Assembly: GCF_021739485.1 (NCBI RefSeq)
Contig: NZ_JAJFNK010000002.1
Span: 222,465 to 286,464, forward strand
Reading direction: 5' to 3'
DNA length: 64,000 nt
Source of the DNA: Alicyclobacillus tolerans
GTDB lineage: Bacteria > Bacillota > Bacilli > Alicyclobacillales > Alicyclobacillaceae
Shown here: piece by piece, positions 55,369 through 63,946 of the stretch
How positions within the stretch are numbered: the stretch's first letter is position 1
Layout: every line of letters starts with the position of its first letter
Position numbers and translations under genes: made by a program
The notes under the pieces: model-generated
Seen by the model: the letters and a program-made list of their open reading frames with translations, nothing else
Databases searched by the model: none
Told to the model about the DNA's origin: nothing

Positions 55369-56133
55369 TCAACGACCACTCGTTCTTTTACTCGATTTCA
55401 TTCCTCCCACAGTTTTAATCGGGTATTTCCTTTTTAATACCTGCTTAGTTTTTGGCGCCTGCTTAGATTGCTTTTCCAACTGACGAATGACCAAGTTGGC
55501 CATTTCAAGGTGCCCCGCATTATTTGGAAACACAGGTTTAGATCTCGGGTAAAGCAGGTCCTGGATGTTACCCGTTCGGTACCCGTGAATTAAGTAGGGT
55601 TCACGATTTAAAAAGGTTTTTTGCACGTCGACCACCGTAAACCCGTAGTACGATGAGCAGTCCTTGATAATCATGTTCATCCCTTCGACAAACTGTTGTG
55701 CGATTGGGAAAACAGGGAACGGATTGTACAAAGTTGTGGTGACGACTTCTGGAACTTCTTTTTCTTTAACCCATCGGAAGAGTTTATCCGTATGGTAGCC
55801 AAACTCATCCGCCTTTTTGGCTACACTGCGTGGCTCGAACGGATCGCCGCTCAAAGAAAACCGCTGAGGTCTCAATAATCGGACTAAGTCCGAACTTCCC
55901 AACGACAGTGTAGTAAACCGAACCTCGTCCCACGGAATGGACGTCAGAGTAGAAGTCACTTGAAACAAGTCCTTTGCAGTCCATCCGTGTTGGGCCACAG
56001 AAATGGTACGGTCCGCAATAGACTTTTTTTGTAAGAACTCGCTTAAGTGGCGTACGAAAGATAAGCTCGGATGACTCGAACCAATCCCCGCTGTGATGGA
56101 GTCACCCAACGCAAGATAGACATGACGTGGCAT
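55369..56133 (-). CDS. SGNH/GDSL-family hydrolase 2
   Basis: 254 residues beginning YLALGDSITAGIG, the block I nucleophile motif. Block III is atypical (LSLGSSDLVRL, with Ser-Ser-Asp instead of Gly-Asn-Asp), and block V reads PNNAGHLEMANL with the His but a shifted Asp. The C-terminal 35 residues are Lys-rich. It is cytosolic and a diverged esterase relative of the one at 39.4 kb. ATG at 56133 follows AAGGGGG. Catalysis is less certain because of the block changes. Confidence 0.8.
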   Translation of the reverse strand: MPRHVYLALGDSITAGIGSSHPSLSFVRHLSEFLQKKSIADRTISVAQHGWTAKDLFQVTSTLTSIPWDEVRFTTLSLGSSDLVRLLRPQRFSLSGDPFEPRSVAKKADEFGYHTDKLFRWVKEKEVPEVVTTTLYNPFPVFPIAQQFVEGMNMIIKDCSSYYGFTVVDVQKTFLNREPYLIHGYRTGNIQDLLYPRSKPVFPNNAGHLEMANLVIRQLEKQSKQAPKTKQVLKRKYPIKTVGGMKSSKRTSGR

Positions 56134-56355
56134 GCGAAGTCCCCCTTTTCTAATACATTCAAGACTTCACCCAAAGGATACGGGTGTTTCGCGGAGACGC
56201 ATTTTGGCCCAAACTTTTGCCCATCCGGAACTTTATTTAAGGTAGAGTGTAACCTTCATCCATGCCGTCGCGTCTTTAAGAGTACAGAGCACAAAACAAG
56301 TCCCACAGAGCTTTGGCTAAGGGATTGCAGGGTAGAAAGTAGAAGGAGGCAAGTG

Positions 56356-56859
56356 ATGATGAATATTGAACGACTACGCTGGTGGGAAATCACCGGATAT
56401 TCATACTTAGACAAGGAACACCAACACACGGACTCGACGTTTATCTTCTTTGTGGAAGCTCTATCCCGTAACAAGGCAGCCCAAAAAATGAAGGGTGTTC
56501 AGCATTGTGAAGACCACCATCACCGCCGGGTTGCAGTCTATTTTCCAGAAGGCAAGGGAAAGATCCGGGTCCATGCGCGAAACTGGTCCCCCAAAAGCAT
56601 GGATGTTACGCGAATCGAAAACGAATCAACGGTAGTTCGTATCATTCCTGCGGTCCGTTACGTCTGCGAATGTGGGGAAGTGAGGGTATCGGAACGCCGA
56701 TATCCATCGATGTGGTGTTCGTGCGGAAAAAAGGCCTATCCTGCTGAGAAGTCAAAATCCACATCAACAGGCCTGCGAGACTTTCCCGGCATATCTGTCG
56801 GCATGTCTAGTGATAAACTCGGACAAGAACCTCAGACCCACTCGGTCACTCTGTTATAG
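56356..56859 (+). CDS. Hypothetical protein with zinc-ribbon-like C-terminus
   Basis: 167 residues. The first 100 are a basic, His-rich alpha/beta domain (CEDHHHRRVAVYF). CECGEVRVS and, 14 residues later, CSCGKKAY form a treble-Cys pair arrangement that could bind zinc. A disordered tail follows. ATG at 56356 follows GAAGGAGG; longer in-frame sequence back to 56071 overlaps the divergent hydrolase and is unlikely to be translated. No family recognised. It is the last gene before the AT-rich island. Confidence 0.65.
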   Translation: MMNIERLRWWEITGYSYLDKEHQHTDSTFIFFVEALSRNKAAQKMKGVQHCEDHHHRRVAVYFPEGKGKIRVHARNWSPKSMDVTRIENESTVVRIIPAVRYVCECGEVRVSERRYPSMWCSCGKKAYPAEKSKSTSTGLRDFPGISVGMSSDKLGQEPQTHSVTLL

Positions 56860-57551
56860 AACAACAGGGAATGCGCGGCATGGGTTGCGACCGTATCAAC
56901 GGTTAACATGGTAGGGCATGGATAGGGTATTTCGACATGCGGGGTAGCGCCGGCTTGTGAGACACATTTGAGAAACACCTTTTGAGAAACACCTATTGAG
57001 ACACCGACCATCGAAGCAATTTACCCCGCTTTGTTGTCGTTTTGCATCATATAATTCAATATGTAATTCAACATGTTACATTTCGCCTAAATAGGACTCG
57101 ACTTACACTTCAGCTAAATAGGACATACACCGAGCCACTGACTTTCGATAGCACGTGTTGGCACGGGATCCATCTCGAGTGCGACAAAGCTTGTTTAAAT
57201 CGCTCCCAAGGGACTTCATCTTAGCGGCTCTGGTATATCTACGACTCACGACGTAAGTGCTCGAGAACATATCCGCTGAAAAAAGCTGCAATTAAAATTG
57301 AGCTGCAAATAAAAATGAACGGTAATCCATAGGGAGTGAGCTTAACATTTTTTAAAGATCATTTTTAGTTAACATAATATATATTATCGGACGTTTTAAA
57401 AACGACGATGTACGGAAGGTCAAAGACTTGCCATGTTGTTTTCTGATGACGTAAAACTATCAGGTTAAATGACAAGAAAGTATAGTCTATCTCTGTTTAT
57501 CAGAACTCGCCGTCTTACTAACAGAAGTTTAAGAGTCGTTATCAATGAATT
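56860..57551. other. 692-base gene-free, AT-rich junction region
   Basis: No frame has a ribosome binding site. It holds short repeats (TGAGAAACACCT twice near 56977; AATTCAA twice near 57060) and the 22-bp repeats listed below. Base composition shifts from the GC-balanced core to the AT-rich island in this stretch. Confidence 0.55.
57076..57124. repeat. Two 22-bp direct repeats, possible insertion-sequence end
   Basis: TTACATTTCGCCTAAATAGGAC (split as TTACATTTCG plus CCTAAATAGGAC, 57076-57097) recurs at 57103-57124 with three mismatches, period 27. Repeated boxes of about this size occur at the ends of IS21-like elements; no transposase is nearby. Confidence 0.5.
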
Positions 57552-58334
57552 TTAATGAGGGGATTCAAAGGCTAGACGAATCGCATGCCCATCTTGATCA
57601 AAGTGGATAAAATCAGGATCACCTTTAATCTCCAAGTCTGTTCGATCATGTATCAAATCCAGATATGCCTCAGAAACATACAGTTGTCTTAACTGTAGGG
57701 TGTTTCGAATCCAAACTATTTTCAAGTCTCCCTCAGATACGCCGTTACATGTCTTTACTGCGACTGCCAAAGCTTCTCTATCGTTTGGACATACAATTGG
57801 AATCTTGGCTGCAGACAAACTTGTAGACGTGATAGCGTTTGTGTACGTTGATGAAAAATCAATCTTTTCCAACACTCTTTTGGTAATCACATCGGCCATT
57901 CCGATGCCGACTGCATTCCCGTGGCTGTTAGGGGTCAAATCTCTAACCACAATTTTCTGAACCCTTGGGCAATGGTCCTTGAGCACACCTGACGGTGCCC
58001 TGCCGGTAACATTGGGATCCATTCCTGCACCACTGATGTCTTTGCCGATTTCATCAATAACCAGAACATCGATAGAATCGAAGGGAATTCTGGCCATCTT
58101 TTCCTTAGCAATCTTCAATAGCTCTGGTTCCCTCTGCAGAACATCTTCAATGGGGATAACACAGACATCGCATACCTGCTCAAGGGCGTCCTCAATGATA
58201 CCGACTCCGAGGATCACGTTGGTCTGCTTCATCAGGACACGGGTTACCTCTGGAATTAGGCGATTAAAATGATTGACACCATATGAATGCATTGTAGAAG
58301 CCCCGGTATGCTTTCCCAGTCCAATAACCATCAT
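57552..58334 (-). CDS. LarA-like racemase, C-terminal part
   Basis: 260 residues beginning MMVIGLGKHTGAS, which is an internal motif of the lactate-racemase-like DUF2088 family, not a natural N-terminus. The remaining domain with DVLVIDEIGKDISGAGMDPN is typical. The ATG overlaps the TGA of the upstream part as ATGA. Together the two parts make 435 residues, the usual full length, so this is one gene split by a frameshift at AAAAAA. Function depends on whether the parts complement each other or are joined by slippage. Confidence 0.8.
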   Translation of the reverse strand: MMVIGLGKHTGASTMHSYGVNHFNRLIPEVTRVLMKQTNVILGVGIIEDALEQVCDVCVIPIEDVLQREPELLKIAKEKMARIPFDSIDVLVIDEIGKDISGAGMDPNVTGRAPSGVLKDHCPRVQKIVVRDLTPNSHGNAVGIGMADVITKRVLEKIDFSSTYTNAITSTSLSAAKIPIVCPNDREALAVAVKTCNGVSEGDLKIVWIRNTLQLRQLYVSEAYLDLIHDRTDLEIKGDPDFIHFDQDGHAIRLAFESPH

Positions 58335-58858
58335 TTTTTGTAAACCGCCTCAATTTGTCCATTAAAGCCGGTATGGGATTTAATTCGATTGACGACTATC
58401 ACGGCGTCACTTTCGAAAGCGTGCTTATCAAAATGTATCGGCAAGCCATTGTCTAAATGACCAACGACAACCGTGTCCATCGAAGAACGAACCGAGGCGC
58501 CTACCTGCTCCTCCGTGATCCCATACGATGCCAAAATGTTCATCTGTCCTTCTGCCGAAGCTCCACCATGGCTCCCCATAGCAGGAATTATAAAAGCACG
58601 TGCACCCAATTTTTGAATCTCTGTAACAACAGATCTAACAATCACCTTTAGATTTGCAATGCCTCTACTGCCTACCGCTACAGCAACATTCATATTCGGT
58701 TTTATTTTGGACTGAACCTCTCTCTTACCAAATTCACTTCGGATTGCAGCAGAAATATTGATCTTGTTTGAATGCTCAAAAGTCTGCCAAATAGGAACCA
58801 ATTTGGGAAAGTAAAAGTCGCAACCTTTGCCGCTGAGTATTCCGGAATGCTCAAACAT
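58331..58858 (-). CDS. LarA-like racemase, N-terminal part
   Basis: 175 residues of the DUF2088 N-terminal domain: VAVAVGSRGI, IPAMGSHGGASAEGQ and VVNRIKSHTGFNGQIEA. The frame ends AAA AAA TGA, where homologues continue straight into the MVIGLGK motif. ATG at 58858 follows GGGAG. LarA uses a nickel-pincer cofactor to racemise 2-hydroxy acids; the larBCE maturation genes are not in the window, so substrate and cofactor are unknown. It follows gntR in the same direction. Confidence 0.8.
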   Translation of the reverse strand: MFEHSGILSGKGCDFYFPKLVPIWQTFEHSNKINISAAIRSEFGKREVQSKIKPNMNVAVAVGSRGIANLKVIVRSVVTEIQKLGARAFIIPAMGSHGGASAEGQMNILASYGITEEQVGASVRSSMDTVVVGHLDNGLPIHFDKHAFESDAVIVVNRIKSHTGFNGQIEAVYKK

Positions 58859-58921
58859 TTACACCACTCCCAGCACAGGTTCTCGAACTCACATGTGGCC
58901 AATTGGTACATCGTCATCAAC

Positions 58922-59590
58922 TTATATGTTTAGGTCATCAAATCGTTCAACCGCCCACCATAGATGCTGTCTCATCTTTTCTAAAGCACCTTGGACATCT
59001 TTAGTGCGTATACTATGGAAGATATCCAAATGCTCCGCATTTCTTTCATCCAGACTTCTTCGCCGCCAACCTGTGTTGGTAGCATCCCGCCATAATTGGT
59101 GAATCAAGTTTTGCATCATGATCAAAATACGGTTCCCCGCCATTTCAGCTAACATTTGTTCAAAGGCGAAATGTGGATCGTAATCAAATGACTCTTTTTC
59201 ATCCGAGTGTAGATACCTATTGATCTTGTCCAACATCACAGGAGTCGCCCTTTGAATTGCCAATTGAATAATTTCCGACTCTAATGCGATACGCGTTTCA
59301 ACAATTTCCTCAATCAATATTCGTTTGTTATATAACTGCTCTTTGATTGGGAGAAAAAGTGAAGCTAAACTTACCTCTTGAACATAGCATCCTGAACCCT
59401 GACGAATTTCCAAAAAGCCCAATGCTTGAAGTGCCTTTAGAGCTTCTCGAACAGAACTACGCCCGACCCCAAACTTTGTAGCGAGCTCCCTTTCTGTTGG
59501 AAGCTTATCTCCACTTCTATATCCTTCATGTAATATAAAATCGTATAAACTTTTCCAAAAAGGTAGTTTTTCATTCGATGCTTCTGTAAT
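58922..59590 (-). CDS. GntR/FCD-family regulator, apparent ATT start
   Basis: From ATT at 59590 the protein has 222 residues, the normal size. The winged helix has GDKLPTERELA, VGRSSVREALKALQALGFLEIRQGSG, and the FCD ligand domain follows with metal-type residues (DPHFAFEQML). The frame is closed by TGA upstream and contains no ATG, GTG or TTG before the DNA-binding domain. AAGGGAGAG lies seven bases before the ATT. An ATG in another frame (59618) meets a stop after 15 codons. Alternatively a one-base indel occurred there. It probably controls the sulfatase and transporter genes. Confidence 0.8.
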   Translation of the reverse strand: MTEASNEKLPFWKSLYDFILHEGYRSGDKLPTERELATKFGVGRSSVREALKALQALGFLEIRQGSGCYVQEVSLASLFLPIKEQLYNKRILIEEIVETRIALESEIIQLAIQRATPVMLDKINRYLHSDEKESFDYDPHFAFEQMLAEMAGNRILIMMQNLIHQLWRDATNTGWRRRSLDERNAEHLDIFHSIRTKDVQGALEKMRQHLWWAVERFDDLNI

Positions 59591-59778
59591 GGTGAATCTC
59601 TCCCTTTTCTGTGCTCATGAATATCTCGCCCCGTTATCACCCTTTCATTATACTGTACATCGTATGCACCAAATCCTTTACAAAGCCGCTCCGGAGCGGT
59701 TCTGTAACTTTCACTTACCAACAATGAATGTACACCCGCTCCGGAAGCTATTTTTTAACCCTTCTTTAATTTTTGAAC

Positions 59779-61362
59779 TCACGCATATCCGATTCGTTCC
59801 GGCAATGGATCTTCAGTCAGGCATTGTACTTCTAAAAGCTGTTTGACCAGTTGGCTTTGTAGATCATGATGCTTCGGGGAATTCCATAAGTTGTTATACT
59901 CCTTGGGATCCGCGACGAGATCAAACAACTCTCCGTACGGTTCAGCCGGATAATAAGTTAACTTATATCTGTCCGTGACCAGCGTCTTGGTTTGAAGTTC
60001 TCCAACGTTCTCACGATGTTCAACAAGAGCCCATGATCGGCACGTATCCGTCTGTCCTTTTAAAACCGGAAGCTGTGATACCCCCTGAACTCCAGCGGGA
60101 ATGTCAATATCACACGCATCCAGCAATGTAGGAACTACATCCACGTGACTCATTAGGGCGTTAGTAGCTTCATTGGGTTGAATATGTCCTGGCCACCGCC
60201 AAATTGTAGGTATCTTAACAATGCTCTCATAGTGAAATGGGCCTTTAAACGCCAGTCCATGATCGCCCATTAAATCTCCATGGTCCGAGTTAAACACAAT
60301 GATCGTATCATCACTTAACCCAAGTTGATCTAATGTGTTGAGAACCCTGCCAATGGCCTCATCCATTAAAGTGATCAACCCATAGTAGTGTGCAATCATT
60401 TCACGCAAATGCTCCTCTGGCATATCGCACAACGGATAATCCCCACCGACGGTTCCAGCGATTCCACGTGTCTTATAGATGTGCGACGCCATGTTCAAGC
60501 GTGTTTCAATCACCTCACCCCGATAATATTTTTGGTGATGAGGAGGCATGTTTTCCAGTTCACCACGGTTTGGAACCGGAATGGGTACGTCCTTCGGGTT
60601 GTACATATCACAGTATGGAGCTGGCGGGCACATCGGGTGATGTGGGTCCGGAAAACTACACAACATGAAAAACGGCTGCTCTGCATGTTCGCGAGTGTGC
60701 TCGTTGAGATATTCAACGGTTTCATCTGCGATCCAGTTGCTAAAATGTAATTCCTTGGGCATGGATGCTTTCCACGACTGCATCGCGCCCGTCAAAGGAG
60801 TAAGGGCGTGTTCCGGATCCAGCAGATCAACGGCATCTGGGTGGTTATCCCGCAACCAAAGGTCATAATGCCCTCCACCGACTGTACGATTACCATGTTG
60901 AAGTACTAAGCGAATTTTTTCAAAACCGAAGTACGGTCCATTAAAGTTGCGCCAAAAGTTGTCTACGTACTCGGGTTCAAATCCCTTGTTGCGATGTACA
61001 GATTCTATATGCCCACTGCCTTGGTCACTCATTTGATGAAAATTGGTGAGATGCATCTTTCCAATAGCGACGGTACTGTATCCCGCAGACTTAAAATAAT
61101 CGGCGGCAGTCGGTTCACTCTCGGGTAAAGGAACTCCCACATGCCACGCACCACAATTTTTCGGATACCGTCCGGTTAGGACCGCGGCACGAGAAGGCAT
61201 GCACACCGGGCTTGAAGCGTAGGAACGGTCAAAGCGGATACCTTCTTGGGCCAGGCGATCGAGATTCGGCGTCTGTATAACCGGGTTCCCCGTACAACCT
61301 AAAGTATCATATCGTTGTTGATCGCTCATGAAGACAATGACATTCGGCCTTTTCTTATTCAA
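59779..61362 (-). CDS. Sulfatase, formylglycine type
   Basis: 527 residues. NVIVFMSDQQRYDT gives the first metal-binding Asp pair, VCMPSRAAVLTGR is the sulfatase signature whose Cys is converted to formylglycine, and FNSDHGDLMGDHG supplies further metal ligands. It hydrolyses sulfate or phosphonate esters; the subfamily resembles arylsulfatase A or choline sulfatase. No signal peptide, so cytosolic. TTG at 61362 is preferred over ATG at 61368 because GGGGAG lies seven bases before the TTG but only one before the ATG. It is 51 bases after the transporter. Confidence 0.9.
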   Translation of the reverse strand: MNKKRPNVIVFMSDQQRYDTLGCTGNPVIQTPNLDRLAQEGIRFDRSYASSPVCMPSRAAVLTGRYPKNCGAWHVGVPLPESEPTAADYFKSAGYSTVAIGKMHLTNFHQMSDQGSGHIESVHRNKGFEPEYVDNFWRNFNGPYFGFEKIRLVLQHGNRTVGGGHYDLWLRDNHPDAVDLLDPEHALTPLTGAMQSWKASMPKELHFSNWIADETVEYLNEHTREHAEQPFFMLCSFPDPHHPMCPPAPYCDMYNPKDVPIPVPNRGELENMPPHHQKYYRGEVIETRLNMASHIYKTRGIAGTVGGDYPLCDMPEEHLREMIAHYYGLITLMDEAIGRVLNTLDQLGLSDDTIIVFNSDHGDLMGDHGLAFKGPFHYESIVKIPTIWRWPGHIQPNEATNALMSHVDVVPTLLDACDIDIPAGVQGVSQLPVLKGQTDTCRSWALVEHRENVGELQTKTLVTDRYKLTYYPAEPYGELFDLVADPKEYNNLWNSPKHHDLQSQLVKQLLEVQCLTEDPLPERIGYA

Positions 61363-61413
61363 AATCATTCTCCCCTTCCAGACAGTCCTAGATGTATGAA
61401 ATTCCGTTGAACG

Positions 61414-62760
61414 TCAGTGAGTGGACATGGGTACACTGGGATCACTGATTCCCTCTGCCGTATCCAGCGAACGGTTCTTTGTCTCTTTTCCAAAAATTGC
61501 GACAATCAACAGAACGACAATAAAAATCACCGTAACTGTGAGAAATGATACCGTCCAACCGGTTGCCGCCAGGAAGGACGGAAGCAGTAAAGTACCTAAA
61601 AATGCCCCGACCTTCCCTCCAGCGCTCCCAATCGATTGACCGGTTGCACGAATTTGTGTCGGGAGCATTTCGACGGACCAAGGCCAGTAAGGAATCACAG
61701 TCAATTGGGATGCAACGATGGCTACTGCATATGCAATCACTAACAAAACAGTGACGTGAGAAACAAAAGCGGTTACCACTGCTCCCACTGCCGTAATGGC
61801 ACAGGTCCATACCGCTAAAGACTTCCTTCCACTTCTCTCCAGTACGGTGAATTGAGTAATCAAGCTAAAGATTACGTACAGACAACTTAGACCCACACTA
61901 AACAACAGGGCATTCGCACCGCTGAACTTGATGACACGATGGAATATTACCGCGGTGTAACTAAGCAGCGGGGCTCCCGCAATGCTTTGAATAAACCAAT
62001 AGGACGCAAAGAATAAAACTGGTTTCCAATTACCGTTTTTAAAAACTTCACTAAACTGACCACGTTGGGCACTGACTTCTACGTGTGACGTATCCAGACC
62101 CGATGAAATAATTTTCTGCTCTACAATCTTCGCTTCTTCCACACGGCCGGATGCTCTTAGCCACCTGGGCGTCTCCGGCACATCTCTGCGTAGGATAACA
62201 ACAATTAATGCAGGAACTGCTGCAGAGAAGAACATCCATCGCCACGCTTCCAGACTGCCTGTTTGGTATAGAATGTATCCGACTATCCCAGCTACGATAA
62301 ACCCAAACAACCACACGGTATTTAACAAGGATGTTAAGGCTCCGCGCAACTTCGGAGGACTGAACTCTGCCAGCATCGAAGAACTCGTCGGCATGTCAGC
62401 TCCGATCGCCAATCCTAAAATGAAACGTAAAACGACTAATTCTCCAACGTTTTGACTGAAACCAAGCAGAATGTCTACAATGAGGAATGCGGTTACATCG
62501 ATAAGAAATACCAATCGCCTTCCAAACTTATCCGACAATTGTCCAGCAATAAGCGCGCCTATCGCCATACCGATAAATGGGATGGCGGTGACGAGTCCGA
62601 CAGTGGACTGTGCCATTTTAAAACGCGGAATCAGTAACAGGAGCGCTGCCGACATAATCAGTAAAGAATATCCGTCTAAAAAACCACCTGCCGTGCATAA
62701 AGCGACGATTTTACGAAGTGTAATGGAACCATCTACTGACTTCCGTCCAACATCCGTCAT
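61414..62760 (-). CDS. MFS transporter, metabolite:H+ symporter type
   Basis: 448 residues with twelve membrane helices. SDKFGRRLVFLID is the loop 2-3 signature and PETPRWLRASGR after helix 6 is the sugar/metabolite porter motif. GFLDGYSLLIMS in helix 1 has the charged residue common in organic acid symporters. It probably imports the substrate of the linked sulfatases. ATG at 62760 follows AAAGGAGTG. It leads the minus-strand genes transporter, sulfatase, gntR, larA. Confidence 0.9.
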   Translation of the reverse strand: MTDVGRKSVDGSITLRKIVALCTAGGFLDGYSLLIMSAALLLLIPRFKMAQSTVGLVTAIPFIGMAIGALIAGQLSDKFGRRLVFLIDVTAFLIVDILLGFSQNVGELVVLRFILGLAIGADMPTSSSMLAEFSPPKLRGALTSLLNTVWLFGFIVAGIVGYILYQTGSLEAWRWMFFSAAVPALIVVILRRDVPETPRWLRASGRVEEAKIVEQKIISSGLDTSHVEVSAQRGQFSEVFKNGNWKPVLFFASYWFIQSIAGAPLLSYTAVIFHRVIKFSGANALLFSVGLSCLYVIFSLITQFTVLERSGRKSLAVWTCAITAVGAVVTAFVSHVTVLLVIAYAVAIVASQLTVIPYWPWSVEMLPTQIRATGQSIGSAGGKVGAFLGTLLLPSFLAATGWTVSFLTVTVIFIVVLLIVAIFGKETKNRSLDTAEGISDPSVPMSTH

Positions 62761-62801
62761 TAATCACTCACTCCTTTCATAATTTGAAAAAGAATTCGCA
62801 A

Positions 62802-62876
62802 ATTGGTCTGATGAATGTTAAACTACATATGACCAATATATGCTTATGTTCTAGGATAATGGTTTTAATCCTTCAA
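62802..62876 (-). promoter_or_regulatory. Promoter and probable GntR operator between transporter and sulfatase 2
   Basis: On the minus strand TTGAAG (62876-62871) and TAGAAC (62853-62848) are 17 bases apart. Downstream lies the perfect inverted repeat ATTGGTC (62802-62808) and GACCAAT (62831-62837). TGGTC/GACCA half-sites are typical of FadR-type GntR regulators, though the spacing here is wide. Confidence 0.5.
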
Positions 62877-62941
62877 GTCGATTAAATTTTTTAATTTTTT
62901 TATTTATTCTTTCTTATCTGAATAGTATGGAGGGGAATGCG

Positions 62942-63946
62942 ATGCAGCCAAACATTGTGCTTATTACCTGTGACCACTTACGGGCCGACTTAATGGGATG
63001 TGCTGGACATGAAATTATCCAAACACCTCATATCGATTTGTTGGCGAAACGCGGTGTTCGGTTTACTCAGGCGTATTCGACCACACCCGTATGCATCCCG
63101 GCTAGAGCCAGCATCATGACAGGCTTACACGGACATCATTTGGGAGTCACTGAACTACAACCAGGATTTGAAATTCCCGTCGAGGAAACGTTGCCCAAGC
63201 AGTTGAGTAAGGTGGGCTACCAGACTCTTGTTGTGGGTAAAATGCATACCTATCCAGAGCGTTGTCATTACGGATTCGACAACATGATTCTATGGGAAGA
63301 AGGACGTCGACTTGGCGAAACCTACGGTGAACACCATGGATATGGCGATTATGAGCAGTGGTTGGCTGAGCAAGGGTACGCGGGATTGGCGTTTGCCCAT
63401 GGCATGACAAATAATGAATACGCCATGAGTCCGTGGCATCTCCCCGATCATCTCCATCCAACTGAATGGATCGGCTACCAAACCTGCAAAGAAATTAAAC
63501 GCCGAGACTGGACCCGCCCTTTGTTTATATGGTCATCGTTTACTGCTCCCCACCCTCCTATTACACCACTGTTGCGTGACCTTTATCTTTACGAGCAAGT
63601 GAAAATGCCACAACCAGTCGTCGGTGACTGGGCTGAGAAACATCCTATTTTTCATCAAATCCAGCTCGCTCAGCACAGCGGCGGTCATAAGACAGATTTG
63701 CAAATCGACTTGGCATTTCGGGCATTTTACGCGTCTGTTACACAGGTGGACCGTCAAATCAACCGCATTATCGGGACACTCCGTGAGGAAGGCATGCTCG
63801 AAAATACATGGTTTATATTTACGTCAGACCACGGCGACAATTTAGGAGACCATCACTTGTGGGCAAAAACGAACTTCCTAAAAGGATCCTGTAACATCCC
63901 TATGATTGTTACTCCGCCCATAAGAGCCATTCCTGTAATGAATTAA
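62942..63946 (+). CDS. Second sulfatase, C-terminally truncated
   Basis: 334 residues. NIVLITCDHLRADL, the formylglycine signature VCIPARASIMTG and FTSDHGDNLGDHH are all present, so the catalytic core looks complete. The frame ends at IPMIVTPP plus eight residues, where relatives continue for another 100 or more residues. ATG at 62942 has TGGAGGGG upstream; the ATG at 62927 lies inside that site. It is divergent from the transporter and may share its operator. The early stop may reflect a frameshift or rearrangement. Confidence 0.8.
   Translation: MQPNIVLITCDHLRADLMGCAGHEIIQTPHIDLLAKRGVRFTQAYSTTPVCIPARASIMTGLHGHHLGVTELQPGFEIPVEETLPKQLSKVGYQTLVVGKMHTYPERCHYGFDNMILWEEGRRLGETYGEHHGYGDYEQWLAEQGYAGLAFAHGMTNNEYAMSPWHLPDHLHPTEWIGYQTCKEIKRRDWTRPLFIWSSFTAPHPPITPLLRDLYLYEQVKMPQPVVGDWAEKHPIFHQIQLAQHSGGHKTDLQIDLAFRAFYASVTQVDRQINRIIGTLREEGMLENTWFIFTSDHGDNLGDHHLWAKTNFLKGSCNIPMIVTPPIRAIPVMN

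Noticed and set aside
57103..57291. Short minus-strand frame in the junction region
   Set aside because: No ribosome binding site, no conserved sequence, and it overlaps the repeats.
58325..58345. Programmed -1 frameshift in the racemase gene as a firm call
   Set aside because: The A6 run is not in a canonical X XXY YYZ heptamer in the zero frame and no downstream structure was evident; a lost base is simpler.
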